From: Hyphomicrobiales bacterium
Lineage (GTDB): Bacteria; Pseudomonadota; Alphaproteobacteria; Rhizobiales; Methyloligellaceae
Direction: 5' to 3'
Length of the DNA: 36,490 nucleotides
NCBI GenBank assembly: GCA_022361215.1
Contig: JAKSBI010000846.1
Span: forward strand, 1 to 36,490
Within the stretch, counting starts at the first letter, position 1, and each line of letters begins with the position of its first letter. The notes beneath the pieces are model-generated. The model ran no database searches, was not told the origin of the DNA, and was given only the letters and a program-made list of their open reading frames with translations. Below are positions 1 through 9,554 of this stretch, one piece after another. Made by a program: the position numbers and the translations under genes.

Positions 1-659
1 CCCGCTTTCGCGGGAATGACGGGAAGGGGGAGTGGGCCCCCTCGAGTCGAAGACGCTCTGGGGTCTGTTGCGAATCCTGATTCTCGACAGCCCTAAGGCC
101 TGTCCTGCTTAACAGGGCTCGTGCGACCGGACAGCCGCTCGTAAGGCCTCCTCCGGCGTCATCCCGACGCAGGCCCGCTGCTGTCCAATTCAACGGTCAT
201 GGCGTTCAAGCAGCGCCGCTGCCCTCCTGAGGCGTCATTGCCCGGCTTGATCGAGCCATCCAGTAACCTCGGGTTTTGCAAGGGGTTTCCGCCGTGCAAC
301 AGCTTCGAAGGGCGGTGGATACCGGGTCTTCCGGTCAAGCCGGAAGACGACGGCAATGGAGGGTATCCGCGCAGCGCGAAACAGCAAAGGCCCGCGAGGG
401 AACAAAGGCTTGCGCAGACACCGCCACGGGCGCCCAACCGGTCCTGTCGCCCGCCAGGATCGCAACCGCCGATCGGGGCTTCGCCGGCGCCGCCGACCCT
501 CCGACCGAAGCCCTCCGACGGCCATTGCGAACGGCCCTCATCGTCTTTTCCTATCAAAATCCGATCTAAGTTCGATTGGACCAATCAAGAAGCACGCGTC
601 ATATCGGAGTTCGAGACGCGTCTTCGGGCGCACAGGATTTCAAAGCAAGGAGACGAGCC
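1..659. repeat. Repeat-rich spacer without a convincing gene
   Basis: No open frame here looks like a conserved protein; the long frames on both strands overlap one another and are arginine/proline-rich. The first 23 bases (CCCGCTTTCGCGGGAATGAC...) match the extragenic element common in alphaproteobacterial genomes. Positions 233-264 and 315-353 look like two halves of another common element (CATTGCCCGGCTTGA... and GTGGATACCGGG...), and the second contains a perfect 9-bp hairpin, 326-334 paired with 340-348. The last bases lead into the coiled-coil gene. Confidence 0.6.
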
Positions 660-1472
660 ATGGTTTGGCGCTTCCTGAAGCATTACGGAATGAACAAGGC
701 GACCGAGATCCTCGACGAGTTCGCGACGGCGGTGGTCGCCTTCGATCCACAGGCCGCCAGTCACGCGCAGGTGGCCATGATGGAGACCGAGCTGGCCAAG
801 CTCGGCAACCGCCTGGCCGAGGCCGAGGCGGAGCTCAGGCGCGAGCACCAGGAGACCCAGGCGCTCAAACAGAGCTACGAGCAGTATCTGCAGGCCGCGC
901 AGATCCTCGAGGCCAAGCTGACGGACGGCACCGACGGTGCCGACACCGCGGAGACCGAGGCGAGCCTGGCCAAGATCATCGACAAGCTGGAGCAGATGAA
1001 GCCCGAGATCGAGCGCGAGGAGCGCGAGGACGCCGAGGTGGAAGCCTGGCGCAGCGAGCTGCGCCAAGCCTTCGAGGAGCTCGGTCAGAAGATCCGCAGC
1101 GCGCATACGGAGCTGCAATCGGCGCGGCGCCAGATGGACATGGCGAACCTGCGCAAGGATCGCGCGCTGGAGCAGGACCGCCGCGCCCGCGAGGCCGCCG
1201 GGCTGACCAGCTCGCTCAGCTCGCTCAGCGTCGCGCTCGATGCCATGAACCAGGAGACCTCAAAGGTGCGCTCCGAGACCGAGGCTCTGAAGCTGAAAGC
1301 CGGCGTGCTGCAGGCCGACCGCCTGGACAGCGACCCGAACGTCGCCGCAGCGCTGGCCGAAGTGCGCGGCAAGCCGGCCCTCGACCGCGGCTCCCTGTCG
1401 GAGCGGCTGGCCACGCTCGGATCTCCCCGCGCCGCCGCCAAGCAGCTTCCGCCGGCGCGAGCCAGTTCCTGA
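660..1472 (+). CDS. Coiled-coil protein of unknown function
   Basis: A 270-residue protein, mostly long charged helix. Roughly residues 35-200 are rich in Glu, Gln, Lys, Arg and Ala with heptad-like spacing of Leu and Ala, so a coiled coil is expected. There is no signal peptide or membrane segment. The short N-terminal stretch before the coil is loosely reminiscent of PspA/IM30 proteins, but I see no diagnostic match. The ATG at 660 was chosen because AAGGAG lies just upstream; the frame is open to 576, but those codons lack a ribosome site. It is followed after 50 bases by a DUF465-like gene, and the pair probably forms one transcript. Function is not known. Confidence 0.75.
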   Translation: MVWRFLKHYGMNKATEILDEFATAVVAFDPQAASHAQVAMMETELAKLGNRLAEAEAELRREHQETQALKQSYEQYLQAAQILEAKLTDGTDGADTAETEASLAKIIDKLEQMKPEIEREEREDAEVEAWRSELRQAFEELGQKIRSAHTELQSARRQMDMANLRKDRALEQDRRAREAAGLTSSLSSLSVALDAMNQETSKVRSETEALKLKAGVLQADRLDSDPNVAAALAEVRGKPALDRGSLSERLATLGSPRAAAKQLPPARASS

Positions 1473-1522
1473 CGGGCGGACCGATCGCCCCTATAAAGCC
1501 CCCATTAAGAGGAGACCGATAT

Positions 1523-1720
1523 ATGACGAGCAAGAGCCATCGCATCCCGCTGCGCAAGCTGACCGCACGGCATCGCGAGCTGGAGGCCTTGATCGCCGCC
1601 GAGATGCGGCGCCCCTGGCCCGACCTGTTCGCGCTGCAACGGCTGAAGCGGCTGAAGCTGGTGGTGAAGGACCAGATCGCGGCAGGCAGACGGCTTGCGG
1701 GTGAACCGCTGCACGCCTGA
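1523..1720 (+). CDS. DUF465/YdcH-like small protein
   Basis: A 65-residue basic helical protein with a strong ribosome site (AAGAGGAG) seven to eight bases before the ATG. The sequence has the YdcH/DUF465 pattern: an N-terminal RHRELEALI helix followed by a second helix ending in LKRLKLVVKDQI, the part that in this family reads L-K-K-x-K-L-x-x-K-D-x-I. DUF465 proteins are short helical hairpins without an agreed function, common in alphaproteobacteria. It lies downstream of the coiled-coil gene and upstream of a terminator-like hairpin, so the two form a small unit separate from the Mrp operon. Confidence 0.75.
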   Translation: MTSKSHRIPLRKLTARHRELEALIAAEMRRPWPDLFALQRLKRLKLVVKDQIAAGRRLAGEPLHA

Positions 1721-1749
1721 TCCGGTTCCCATGCGGCGCTTGTCCGCCG

Positions 1750-1780
1750 CGGCCCCGCCCGTGCGGCGGGGCCGTTTCCG
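1750..1780 (+). terminator. Terminator-like hairpin after the DUF465 gene
   Basis: A perfect 10-bp GC stem (1750-1759 with 1765-1774) with a 5-base loop is followed by TTT. It lies 30 bases after the DUF465-like stop and 70 bases before mrpA. This is a plausible intrinsic terminator separating the two units, although the T run is short. Confidence 0.6.
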
Positions 1781-1820
1781 TAGGGCCTAGGGCCAGCTTG
1801 GCGGGGGGATCTGAGGGGCC

Positions 1821-4121
1821 ATGGACAGCCTGAACACAGACGCAGACCGGCAGGAGGCCGTCGGCGAGGGGCACGAAGGCAAGCCGGGCAGCGGGCTCGG
1901 CTGGGTGCCGGCCCTGCTGCCGGCGCTGCTGGCCGTCGTCTTTGCCGCCTATCTCCCCGCCGTCGCCGGTGGCGAGCCGATCCGCTTCGTCTACGAGTGG
2001 GTCCCGAGCCTCGGCGTCAGCCTGTCCTTCCTCTTCGACGGTCTCAGCCTCACCTTCGCCCTGCTGATCAGCGGCATCGGCGCTCTGATCGTGCTCTATT
2101 CCAGCGCCTATCTCGCCGGGCATCCCCATTACTGGCGCTTCACGCTCTACCTGCTGGCGTTCATGGCCGCGATGCTCGGCCTGGTCCTGGCCGACAATCT
2201 GATCACCCTGTTCGTGTTCTGGGAGCTGACGACGGTCACCTCCTATCTGCTGATCGGCTTCGAGCACGCATCGGCCAAGTCCCGCCGGTCGGCGCTGCAG
2301 GCGCTGCTGCTGACGGGCGCGGGCGGCCTGGCCCTGCTGGCGGGGCTGGTGCTGCTCGGCAACGCGGCCGGCACCTTCGAGCTCTCGGCGATCGCCGCCC
2401 AGGGCGACGCGGTGCGCGAGCACGCGCTTTACCTGCCGATCCTGGTCCTGGTGCTGCTCGGCGCCTTCACCAAGTCGGCCCAGCTGCCGTTCCATTTCTG
2501 GCTGCCGAACGCCATGGCGGCGCCGACGCCGGTCAGCGCCTATCTGCATTCGGCCACCATGGTGAAGGCCGGCATCTACCTGCTGGCGCGCATGCACCCG
2601 GTGCTGAGCGGCACGGACGCGTGGATCTGGACGCTGACGCTCTTCGGCGCGGCGACGGCGGTGACCGCCTCCGTGATGGCGCTCCGCCAGACCGACCTGA
2701 AGCTCGCGCTCGCCTACACCACCGTGATGGCGCTCGGCACGCTCACCATGTTCCTCGGCGCCGAGGCCACGGTCGCGGTGGCCGCCGCGGTCACCTTCCT
2801 GATCGTCCATGCCCTTTACAAGGCGGCGCTCTTCCTGATCGTCGGCATCATCGACCACGAGACCGGCACGCGCGATGTGGCGGCGCTGCGCGGGCTCGCG
2901 GGCGCCATGCCGGCGACGGCCATAGCCGCGGGGGCGGCAGCGCTCTCCATGGCGGGCTTTCCGCCCTTTCTGGGCTTCATCGGCAAGGAGCTGAAATATG
3001 AAGGGGCGCTGGCCATCGCCTCCGAGCCGGTGCTGGTGGCGACCGCGGCGGTGCTGGCCAACGCGCTGATGGTGGCCGTCGCCGGCATCGTGGCGCTGCG
3101 GCCGTTCTACGGTCCGCGCGGCACGACACCGAAGCCGCCGGGCGAGGCGCCGGCGCGCATGTGGATCGCACCGCTGGTGCTGGCGAGCCTCGGGCTGAGC
3201 TTCGGCCTGGCGCCGTCGCTGATTGCGAACGCCCTGGTGCAGCCCGCCGTCACCGCCATTCTGGGCCGGCCGGAGGACGTCAAGCTGGCGCTCTGGCACG
3301 GCCTCAACGTGCCGCTTCTGCTGAGCGTGCTGACCTTCGCCCTGGGCGCGTCCATCTACGCCTTCCATGGCCGGCTGCGGCACGCGCTGATCGGCCTCGA
3401 GCAACGCCTGCCGGTCAGCGCCGACCGCGCCTGGGACCGGCTGCTCGACGGCCTGAAATGGCTCGCCGACTGGCAGACGCGCCTGCTGCAGAGCGGCGTG
3501 CTGCGGCGCTATCTGTTCATCGTCTTCACGACGCTGGCGCTGACGGTGGGCGCGGCGCTGGTCCTCACCGCTTCCGTGCGCCTGCCCGCGAGCTGGCCTC
3601 AGCTCCTGATCAAGGAATGGGCCGCCGTCGCCCTAATCGCAGGCGGCGCGCTGATGGCCGTGGCGACGCGCTCGCGGCTGGCCGCCATCTGCGCCCTCGG
3701 CGTGGTCGGTGTCGGCGTCGCCATTCTGTTCCTGATGTTCGGTGCGCCGGACGTCGCCATGACCCAGATGCTGGTCGAGACGCTGATCGTGGTGCTGGTG
3801 GCGGTGGCCATGCTCCGCCTGCCCGGGCTGGAGCCCGTCTCCGCCAAGCGCGTCCGCGTGCCCGACGCCCTGCTCGCGGTGGCCGTCGGCAGCCTGGTCG
3901 CGCTCACCCTGCTCGCCGTCGTCCACGGACCCATCGACCGCACGGTGACGGCCTATTTCGAGCAGAACAGCGTGCCGGAAGCCTTCGGCCGCAACATCGT
4001 CAACGTCATACTGGTCGACTTCCGCGCCCTCGACACGTTCGGCGAGATCGCCGTGGTGGCAGCAGCGGCGCTCGGCGCCTATGCGCTGATCCGCGGCGCG
4101 GCCCGGAGGGGGACGCCATGA
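1821..4121 (+). CDS. mrpA: Mrp antiporter subunit A
   Basis: A 766-residue polytopic membrane protein, the largest subunit of the multisubunit Na+(K+)/H+ antiporter (CPA3, Mrp/Mnh/Pha). The N-terminal two thirds is a NuoL/ND5-like proton-translocating module: E135 in [15 protein letters not shown]218 in [14 protein letters not shown], and [18 protein letters not shown] around residues 234-251 with K249. The C-terminal third carries the MrpA-specific extension, ending with the conserved block [20 protein letters not shown] near residues 714-733. The length is usual for MrpA. A short hydrophilic N-terminal tail of about 25 residues precedes the first membrane segment. The stop overlaps the mrpB start (ATGA), so translation is coupled. 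Confidence 0.95.
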   Translation: MDSLNTDADRQEAVGEGHEGKPGSGLGWVPALLPALLAVVFAAYLPAVAGGEPIRFVYEWVPSLGVSLSFLFDGLSLTFALLISGIGALIVLYSSAYLAGHPHYWRFTLYLLAFMAAMLGLVLADNLITLFVFWELTTVTSYLLIGFEHASAKSRRSALQALLLTGAGGLALLAGLVLLGNAAGTFELSAIAAQGDAVREHALYLPILVLVLLGAFTKSAQLPFHFWLPNAMAAPTPVSAYLHSATMVKAGIYLLARMHPVLSGTDAWIWTLTLFGAATAVTASVMALRQTDLKLALAYTTVMALGTLTMFLGAEATVAVAAAVTFLIVHALYKAALFLIVGIIDHETGTRDVAALRGLAGAMPATAIAAGAAALSMAGFPPFLGFIGKELKYEGALAIASEPVLVATAAVLANALMVAVAGIVALRPFYGPRGTTPKPPGEAPARMWIAPLVLASLGLSFGLAPSLIANALVQPAVTAILGRPEDVKLALWHGLNVPLLLSVLTFALGASIYAFHGRLRHALIGLEQRLPVSADRAWDRLLDGLKWLADWQTRLLQSGVLRRYLFIVFTTLALTVGAALVLTASVRLPASWPQLLIKEWAAVALIAGGALMAVATRSRLAAICALGVVGVGVAILFLMFGAPDVAMTQMLVETLIVVLVAVAMLRLPGLEPVSAKRVRVPDALLAVAVGSLVALTLLAVVHGPIDRTVTAYFEQNSVPEAFGRNIVNVILVDFRALDTFGEIAVVAAAALGAYALIRGAARRGTP

Positions 4122-4537
4122 ACTCGCTGATCCTGAACGTGGCGACGCGGGTGCTGGTGGCGCTCATGCTGCTGTTCTCGGTCTACATGCTGCTGCGCGG
4201 CCACAACGAGCCGGGCGGCGGCTTCATCGGCGGGCTGATCGCGGCCATCGGCTTCGCGCTCTACGCCATCGCCCATGGCACCGCCGCGGCAAGGCGCGCC
4301 CTCAGGCTGGAGCCGCGCGTCATCGCCATGGCCGGGCTGGGCCTCGCGCTCCTGGCGGGGCTCGGGGCGGCACTCGCGGCCGAGCCGCTTTTCACCGGGC
4401 AGTGGTGGTTCTTCGGCGCCGAGGACGGCGACAAGGGCCTACCGATCAGCACGGTGCTGCTCTTCGACATCGGGGTCTACCTGGTCGTGGTCGGCGCGGT
4501 GCTCACCCTGGTGCTGGCGCTGGAAGAGGAGGCCTGA
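4118..4537 (+). CDS. mrpB: Mrp antiporter subunit B
   Basis: A 139-residue membrane protein with about four hydrophobic segments. The hallmark motif [14 protein letters not shown] at residues 28-41 is diagnostic of the MnhB/MrpB family, as is the later [15 protein letters not shown] near the C terminus. MrpB is an obligatory small subunit of the Mrp complex and supports assembly with the C-terminal part of MrpA. The ATG overlaps the mrpA stop by four bases, and mrpC starts two bases after this gene's stop. Nothing appears truncated. Confidence 0.95.
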   Translation: MNSLILNVATRVLVALMLLFSVYMLLRGHNEPGGGFIGGLIAAIGFALYAIAHGTAAARRALRLEPRVIAMAGLGLALLAGLGAALAAEPLFTGQWWFFGAEDGDKGLPISTVLLFDIGVYLVVVGAVLTLVLALEEEA

Positions 4538-4539
4538 CC

Positions 4540-4938
4540 ATGGAGACGGTGCTCGCGCTCCTCGTCGGCGTGCTCGTCGGCGCAAGCGTCTATCTGATGC
4601 TGGCGCGGAACATTCTGAGGTTCGTCTTCGGCCTCGTGCTGCTCGGCAACGCGGCCAACCTGACCATCTTCGCCGCCGGGCGCCTGACCCGCGCCGAGCC
4701 GCCGCTGGTGCCGGAAGGGCTCGCCGCCCCGCCCGAGCTGGTGGCCAACGCGCTGCCGCAGGCGCTGATCCTGACAGCCATCGTCATCGGCTTCGGCCTG
4801 CTCGCCTTCGCGCTGGCGCTGGTCTTTCGGAGCTATCAGGTCACCGGCACGCTGGACACCGATGCGCCGCGGGAGACCCGGCCCGGGGCGGATGCTCCTG
4901 CCGAGGCCGCACCGCAATCCGAGGCAGCCAAGCCATGA
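4540..4938 (+). CDS. mrpC: Mrp antiporter subunit C (NuoK-like)
   Basis: A 132-residue, three-helix NuoK-like subunit of the Mrp complex. Recognisable blocks are [17 protein letters not shown] (about residues 30-46) and [22 protein letters not shown] (about 73-94), both conserved in MnhC/MrpC. The Ala/Glu/Pro-rich hydrophilic tail from about residue 105 is not conserved in the family and is presumably cytoplasmic. The ATG at 4540 follows GAAGAGGAGG in the end of mrpB. The frame is open further upstream, but that stretch is the shadow of mrpB. The stop overlaps the mrpD start (ATGA). Confidence 0.95.
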   Translation: METVLALLVGVLVGASVYLMLARNILRFVFGLVLLGNAANLTIFAAGRLTRAEPPLVPEGLAAPPELVANALPQALILTAIVIGFGLLAFALALVFRSYQVTGTLDTDAPRETRPGADAPAEAAPQSEAAKP

Positions 4939-6437
4939 GCTGGCTGCTCGCGCTCCCGATCGTGCTGCCGTTCGCGACGGCCGTGCTGACGTTCCTGCTG
5001 CGCTCGACGGGCTCGGCGGCGCGCTGGCTCAGCGTTGCCGGCTGCGCAGGCCTGCTCGCCGCGGCGACCGCCCTGATGGTCCAGGTCTGGCGCCACGGCG
5101 TCATCGCCGCTCAGATGGGCGACTGGCCGGCGCCCTTCGGCATCACGCTGGTGGCCGATCTCCTGAGCGCCGTCATGGTGGTCATCACGGCGATCACCGG
5201 TCTCGCCGTCGCGGTCTATGCGCTCGCCGACATCGACGAGCGGCGCGAGGCGCTCGGCTATCATGCCCTGTTCCAGACGCTGCTCGCCGGCGTCTGCGGC
5301 GCCTTCGTCACCGGCGACCTGTTCAACCTCTATGTCTGGTTCGAGGTCATGCTGATCGCCTCGTTCGGCCTGCTGGTGCTCGGCAACACCGAGGCGCAGC
5401 TCGATGGCGGCATCAAATACGTGGCCATCAACCTGGTCTCGACGGTCCTGTTCCTCTCCGGCATCGGCCTGCTCTACGGGCTCACCGGCACGCTGAACCT
5501 CGCCGACCTGCACGTCGCCGTGCAGGCGGTGGAGAACCAGGGCCTGCTCACCGTGGTCGCTTCGCTCTTCCTCGTCGCCTTCGGCATCAAGGCCGCCGTC
5601 TTCCCGCTGTTCTTCTGGCTGCCGGCCTCCTATCATACGCCGCCGGTGGCGGTGTCGGCGGTGTTCGCCGGGCTCTTGACCAAGGTCGGCGTCTACGCGC
5701 TCATTCGCATGTTCACCCTGGTCTTCACCCAGGATATCGGGCTCACTCACGGGCTGCTGCTGGCGGTGGCCGTGCTGACCATGGTGACCGGCGTCCTCGG
5801 GGCGGCGGCGCAGAGCGAGTTCCGCAAGATCCTGTCGTTCCACATCGTCAGCCAGATCGGCTACATGGTGCTGGGGCTCGCCCTCTACACGCCGCTGGCT
5901 CTGGTCGGCGCGGTCTTCTATCTGGTCCACCACATCATCGTGAAAGCGAACCTGTTCCTGGTCAGCGGCGTCGCGCGCCGCCTCACCGGCTCGTTCGAGC
6001 TGGCGGCCATCGGCGGGCTCTACAAGTCGAGCCCGCTGCTCGCCCTGCTCTTCCTGGTGCCGGCCTTCTCGCTGGCGGGCTTCCCGCCGCTCTCCGGCTT
6101 CTGGGCCAAGTTCCTGCTGATCAAGGCAAGCCTGGATCTGGGCGCCTATCTTGTCGCCGCGACCGCGCTGGTGGTCGGCCTACTCACGGTCTTCTCCATG
6201 ACCAAGATCTGGGCCGAGGCGTTCTGGAAGCCGCATCCGGAGGGCCACGCGCCCACGCTCGCCCTGGTGACGAGGCGCGAGCGCGCCGCGCTCCTGCTGC
6301 CGGTGGCGGCGCTCGCCACGCTGACGGTGGTCATCGGCCTCTTCCCCGAGCCCTTCGTCGGCTTCGCCGAGCGCGCGGCCGGACAGCTTCTCGACCCGGC
6401 GGACTATGTCCGCGCCGTGCTGGGACAGGCCCCATGA
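4935..6437 (+). CDS. mrpD: Mrp antiporter subunit D (NuoN/NuoM-like)
   Basis: A 500-residue membrane protein, the second proton-translocating module of the Mrp complex, homologous to NuoM/NuoN. E137 lies in [17 protein letters not shown] and K219 in [17 protein letters not shown]. Both match in position the Glu and Lys known to be essential in characterised MrpD proteins. Further conserved blocks are [21 protein letters not shown] and the [15 protein letters not shown] helix. About fourteen membrane segments are expected. It starts inside the mrpC stop and ends inside the mrpE start, each with an ATGA overlap. Confidence 0.95.
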   Translation: MSWLLALPIVLPFATAVLTFLLRSTGSAARWLSVAGCAGLLAAATALMVQVWRHGVIAAQMGDWPAPFGITLVADLLSAVMVVITAITGLAVAVYALADIDERREALGYHALFQTLLAGVCGAFVTGDLFNLYVWFEVMLIASFGLLVLGNTEAQLDGGIKYVAINLVSTVLFLSGIGLLYGLTGTLNLADLHVAVQAVENQGLLTVVASLFLVAFGIKAAVFPLFFWLPASYHTPPVAVSAVFAGLLTKVGVYALIRMFTLVFTQDIGLTHGLLLAVAVLTMVTGVLGAAAQSEFRKILSFHIVSQIGYMVLGLALYTPLALVGAVFYLVHHIIVKANLFLVSGVARRLTGSFELAAIGGLYKSSPLLALLFLVPAFSLAGFPPLSGFWAKFLLIKASLDLGAYLVAATALVVGLLTVFSMTKIWAEAFWKPHPEGHAPTLALVTRRERAALLLPVAALATLTVVIGLFPEPFVGFAERAAGQLLDPADYVRAVLGQAP

Positions 6438-6907
6438 ACGTCTTCGCCCTCAACACCATCCTGGCGTTCGGCTGGGCCGCGCTGGTCGGGCAGTTCACCC
6501 TGGCGAGCCTGCTGATCGGCTTCGGCGTCAGCTATTTCACCCTCTGGGTGGCGCGGCCGCTGTTCGGCGACACGACCTATTTCGAGCGGGTCTGGCGCGT
6601 TCTCCGCCTCGCCGTGCTGTTCGTCTACGAGCTGGTGATCTCCAGCCTGCGCGTGGTCTGGGACGTGATCACGCCGAGCCATCTGAGCCGGCCGGGCATC
6701 ATCGCCATGCCGCTCGACGCCAAGGGCGAGGGGGAGATCCTGCTGGTCGCCAGCCTGATCTCGCTGACGCCCGGGAGCCTGAGCCTGGACGTCTCGGCCG
6801 ACCGCAAGACGCTCTATGTCCACGCCATGTTCGTGGACGACCCCGAGGCGGTGCGCCAGGGGCTCAAGCAAGGCATGGAACGCCGCGTGATCGAGGCAAT
6901 GGAATGA
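6434..6907 (+). CDS. mrpE: Mrp antiporter subunit E
   Basis: A 157-residue MnhE/MrpE family protein: two or three N-terminal hydrophobic segments, then a soluble domain. The block [19 protein letters not shown] (around residues 103-121) with the following [14 protein letters not shown] is the family signature. MrpE is needed for normal assembly or activity of the complex but is not thought to carry ions itself. The start overlaps the mrpD stop and the stop overlaps the mrpF start by four bases. The order A-B-C-D-E-F-G is the canonical one. Confidence 0.93.
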   Translation: MNVFALNTILAFGWAALVGQFTLASLLIGFGVSYFTLWVARPLFGDTTYFERVWRVLRLAVLFVYELVISSLRVVWDVITPSHLSRPGIIAMPLDAKGEGEILLVASLISLTPGSLSLDVSADRKTLYVHAMFVDDPEAVRQGLKQGMERRVIEAME

Positions 6908-7227
6908 GCTTCGCGAACGGATCGATACTGGACTGGGCCGTGAACATCACCTTCGCCCTGCTGATGCTGGCGATGGTTCTGGCCTTCCTGCGCCTCGCCC
7001 TTGGCCCGAGCCTGCCCGACCGCGTGGTGGCGCTCGACCTGATGACCGTGCTGGCCGTGGGCTTCAGCGCGCTCTTCGCCATCTCGGCCGACGAGCCCGC
7101 GTTCCTCGACGTGGCCATCGCGCTCGCCCTGGTGGCCTTCCTGGCGACCGTCGCGCTGGCGCGCTTCGCGGAGCGGCACAGGGCGCGCCATCCCGCACCT
7201 CCGCCGCCCGAGGGACCGGACCCATGA
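6904..7227 (+). CDS. mrpF: Mrp antiporter subunit F
   Basis: A 107-residue, three-helix MnhF/MrpF subunit. The conserved core LGPSLPDRVVALDLMTVLAVG (about residues 33-53) is the family's hallmark, followed by the third helix VAIALALVAFLATVALARF. The C-terminal HRARHPAPPPPEGPDP is a Pro-rich tail of no known role. MrpF is a small membrane subunit required for antiport by the complete complex. It overlaps mrpE and mrpG by four bases each. Confidence 0.93.
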   Translation: MSFANGSILDWAVNITFALLMLAMVLAFLRLALGPSLPDRVVALDLMTVLAVGFSALFAISADEPAFLDVAIALALVAFLATVALARFAERHRARHPAPPPPEGPDP

Positions 7228-7592
7228 CCGAGATCCTGACCGCGCTCCTCGTCGTCACCGGCGGCCTCTTCGCCGTGGCGGCCGCGCTCGGCGTGCTGCG
7301 GCTGCCGGACATCCTGATCCGCATGCACGCCTCGACCAAGGCCGGCACGCTGGGCTGCGGCCTGATCCTGGTGGCCGTGGCGGTGCATTTCGGCGAGACC
7401 GGGATCATCGCCCGGGCCGTGGCCGCCATCGTCTTCCTGATGCTGACGGCGCCCGTCGCCGCCCACATGATCGCCCGCGCCGCCTATCGCACCGGCGTGC
7501 CGTTGTGGAAAGGCATGGTGATCGACGAGTTCGCGCCGCCCCGGCCCGCGACGAAGGACGCGGCGGGGGAACGCCTCTCGGACGAGCCGTAG
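7224..7592 (+). CDS. mrpG: Mrp antiporter subunit G
   Basis: A 122-residue MnhG/MrpG subunit with three hydrophobic segments. The family motif GVLRLPDILIRMHASTKAG lies at about residues 23-41, and the third helix contains FLMLTAPVAAHMIARAAYRTG. It is the last gene of the operon. A 9-bp inverted repeat overlaps its stop codon and may close the transcript. The complete seven-gene set predicts a functional Mrp complex for pH and Na+/K+ homeostasis, with no broken subunit. Confidence 0.93.
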   Translation: MTEILTALLVVTGGLFAVAAALGVLRLPDILIRMHASTKAGTLGCGLILVAVAVHFGETGIIARAVAAIVFLMLTAPVAAHMIARAAYRTGVPLWKGMVIDEFAPPRPATKDAAGERLSDEP

Positions 7593-7610
7593 CGCTCGCC
7601 CGCTCGTCCG
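7579..7610 (+). terminator. Inverted repeat at the end of the Mrp operon
   Basis: CGGACGAGC (7579-7587) pairs perfectly with GCTCGTCCG (7602-7610) across the mrpG stop codon. There is no T run, so it is either a rho-independent-like or a processing/stability hairpin for the Mrp transcript. Confidence 0.4.
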
Positions 7611-7637
7611 GGTGCGGCTCCGACCGGCCCAGTCGGG

Positions 7638-7778
7638 CTAGTGCTTCTGGAACAGGGACCGCAGGGCGGCAAGCAACTGCCGGAAATGCGCGACCATAGC
7701 GGCGCCGCGCTGGTTTCTCGCGTGGCCCATCAGGGCATCCAGCTCCTGAGGGTCCAATGTGGCGTGGGTCTTGTTCAT
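7638..7778 (-). CDS. Small hypothetical protein, 46 residues
   Basis: A 46-residue ORF starting MNKTHATLDPQELD and ending LLAALRSLFQKH, with GGAGA shortly before the ATG (ribosome-site side at 7786-7790). The second half is an amphipathic basic helix (residues about 20-44). It resembles in style the many short helical proteins of alphaproteobacteria with no assigned function, but I do not recognise the family. The frame is open upstream to 7889, but that part overlaps a spacer and lacks a ribosome site. It is convergent with the Mrp operon and followed by repeats. Confidence 0.5.
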   Translation of the reverse strand: MNKTHATLDPQELDALMGHARNQRGAAMVAHFRQLLAALRSLFQKH

Positions 7779-7929
7779 CGTCGTCTCCACGTTCGGTGGC
7801 TCAACGCCGTTCACTTTCCCGGGAAAGTATGAACGGATTGGAGACCCAGCCAGCCGCAATTGTGCAATGCAGCATTGCGGTTGGCGCATGGCAAACGGCG
7901 ACGATGATGCGCTCCCGAGGGCGCCGGCC

Positions 7930-8075
7930 TAGAGCGTGTCTCCCGAAAGTGGATACCGGTTTCGGGAAAAAAGACATGCTTCAACAAAGAACTAGAGCAT
8001 GGCGCGAATCAGAATGATCGCGACATGCTCTAGGGTCTCTCGGGTCCAAAACGTGAATCTCAACAGACCCTAGAA
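7930..8075. repeat. Alphaproteobacterial extragenic repeat block
   Basis: Three hairpins lie side by side. CCCGAAA (7942-7948) pairs with TTTCGGG (7960-7966) around GTGGATACC. CTAGAGCATG (7992-8001) pairs with CATGCTCTAG (8024-8033). CTAGGGTCT (8030-8038) pairs with AGACCCTAG (8065-8073). From general knowledge, the first two together form an intergenic element found in many copies in Hyphomicrobiales genomes. The block ends just after the stop of the acyl-CoA lyase gene, so it may also act as that gene's transcript end. Confidence 0.7.
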
Positions 8076-8077
8076 CC

Positions 8078-8944
8078 CTAGCCCGAGATCCGGTCGGCGA
8101 TGGCGAGGATGCGGTGCATGTCGCGCAGGACCGGCTTCTCGATCAGCTTGCCGTCGATCACCACCAGGCCCGTATCGGCCGCCTCGAAGGCGGCAATGAT
8201 CCTGCGGGCATGGTCGATCGCGGCCGCATCCGGCGTGAAGACCCGGTTGAGGGCGGCGATCTGCTTCGGGTGAATGGCGCCCTTGCCGCTGAAGCCCAGA
8301 TCGCGCGCCAGACAGGCTTCGCGCTCCATGCCGTCCAGGTCTTCGAGATCCAGATAGGGCACGTCGATCACGTCCAGGCCGGCGCCGGCCGCAGCATGGA
8401 CCACTCGCGAGCGCGCATAGAGCAGCGGCTCCCAGGCATTCTTGCAGCGCAGCTCCGCCGCCATATCGACGCCGCCGAAGAAAAGCGCGTCGAGACGGGC
8501 GCTGGCGCGGGCAATCTCCGAGACCGCCTCGAGGCCGGCATTGGTCTCGATGATGACATGCAGGCGGGTGTCATGGCCCCGCTCGGTCAGCAGCTCGTCG
8601 AGCCAGACGATCTCGTCCGCTCCCATCACCTTCGGCAGCATCAGGGCCGGCGGCGGCGTTTCGCTGGCCAGCACCGCTTGCACGTCGGCGAGGCCGAAGG
8701 CGGTCCTGAGGCAGTTGATCCGGACGATGCGCTCGACGCCGTCGTCGGCCTGGGGCCCGGCGAACAGCGCAAGCGCTTGGCCGCGCGCCTCGTCCTTGTC
8801 CTTCGGCGCAATGCCGTCCTCGAGCTCGACGCAGACGATGTCGGCGCCCGAGGCCAGCGCCTTCGGGAACATCTCGGGCTGGAGACCGGGCGAGAAGATG
8901 AAGCTGCGTCGCGGGCGGACCGCGCGTTCGCCTGTCGTGGTCAT
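8078..8944 (-). CDS. CitE/HpcH-type acyl-CoA lyase or thioesterase
   Basis: A 288-residue protein of the HpcH/HpaI aldolase, CitE subfamily (TIM barrel, Mg2+-dependent). Visible motifs are RSFIFSPGLQPEMFPKAL near the N terminus, VELEDGIAPKDKDEAR (residues about 38-53), LPKV, IETNAGLEAV, FGGVDMAAEL and GFSGKGAIHPKQI. These supply the metal-binding Glu/Asp pair and the CoA site. Family members cleave citryl-, malyl- or methylmalyl-CoA, or hydrolyse malyl-CoA, and sequence alone does not separate these. The ATG at 8944 was chosen for the GAGGA upstream; a longer frame to 9013 lacks a ribosome site. No CitD/CitF, MeaC or other partner genes are adjacent. Confidence 0.85.
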   Translation of the reverse strand: MTTTGERAVRPRRSFIFSPGLQPEMFPKALASGADIVCVELEDGIAPKDKDEARGQALALFAGPQADDGVERIVRINCLRTAFGLADVQAVLASETPPPALMLPKVMGADEIVWLDELLTERGHDTRLHVIIETNAGLEAVSEIARASARLDALFFGGVDMAAELRCKNAWEPLLYARSRVVHAAAGAGLDVIDVPYLDLEDLDGMEREACLARDLGFSGKGAIHPKQIAALNRVFTPDAAAIDHARRIIAAFEAADTGLVVIDGKLIEKPVLRDMHRILAIADRISG

Positions 8945-9554
8945 TCGTCCTCGCCTGCCTGAGCCCCGTAGATAGATGCGTCGTCGCCGGACCGGTCCGG
9001 CCATCGCTGCCAAATTGCTCCAATTGGAACGGGATGTCCAAGGGCCGATCCGCCCGATCCGTCGTGAGCGCTGGATCGCACACCCTCGGGTCCATTCACC
9101 GGCTTAGAAATCAACAGCTTCCACAAAGAGACACCCTCCGCCGCAAAACAAAAGCCGTGTTGTCAGGCGTCACACTTCGCCAAGCCGCTGCCCGTTTCTT
9201 AATCACGTCCTCGTGTGATCTGCGAACGTTTTCGCCGCGCCCTCGTCTTTAGGGACAGGTTCCCGGGAGCGACGGGTCCCCGGGAATGACAGGACCTTGG
9301 GTGTGATGGCCATGCGACAGCGTCGTCGCTGGCCTTGGCGTAGGAGGGGCCGTTGCGCGATCAACGCGACGCGTGTGCCACCGATCTCGGCAATGCTCAT
9401 CGCGCGCAGACGGCCGCGCGGCGACGGCGCCAAGCCTCGCCAAACGCATCTCACCCCACAGAACACATGACAAGACGCCGGCGCTCCGGGGGAGCACGGA
9501 GCCGCTGCGCGACCGTCACCCGATCAGGCATCACCAACCAGCGAGGAGGAGGAC
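8945..9554. other. Spacer between divergent acyl-CoA lyase and redox cluster
   Basis: No credible gene was found in this 610-base stretch. Positions about 9247-9292 hold an extragenic element (GGTTCCCGGGAGCGACGGG... and CCCCGGGAATGACAGG), related in its CGGGAATGAC core to the element at position 1. Promoters of both the lyase and the redox cluster must lie here, but I could not place either with confidence. Confidence 0.5.

Noticed and set aside
159-678. Long overlapping frames on both strands in the first 680 bases
   Set aside because: They are Arg/Pro-rich by-products of GC-rich repeats, with no ribosome sites and no conserved pattern.
9360-9385. Sigma-54-like promoter (TGGCAC with GC ten bases after GG) on the minus strand
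   Set aside because: The -12 part is poor, it points away from the redox cluster and lies over 400 bases from the lyase start.
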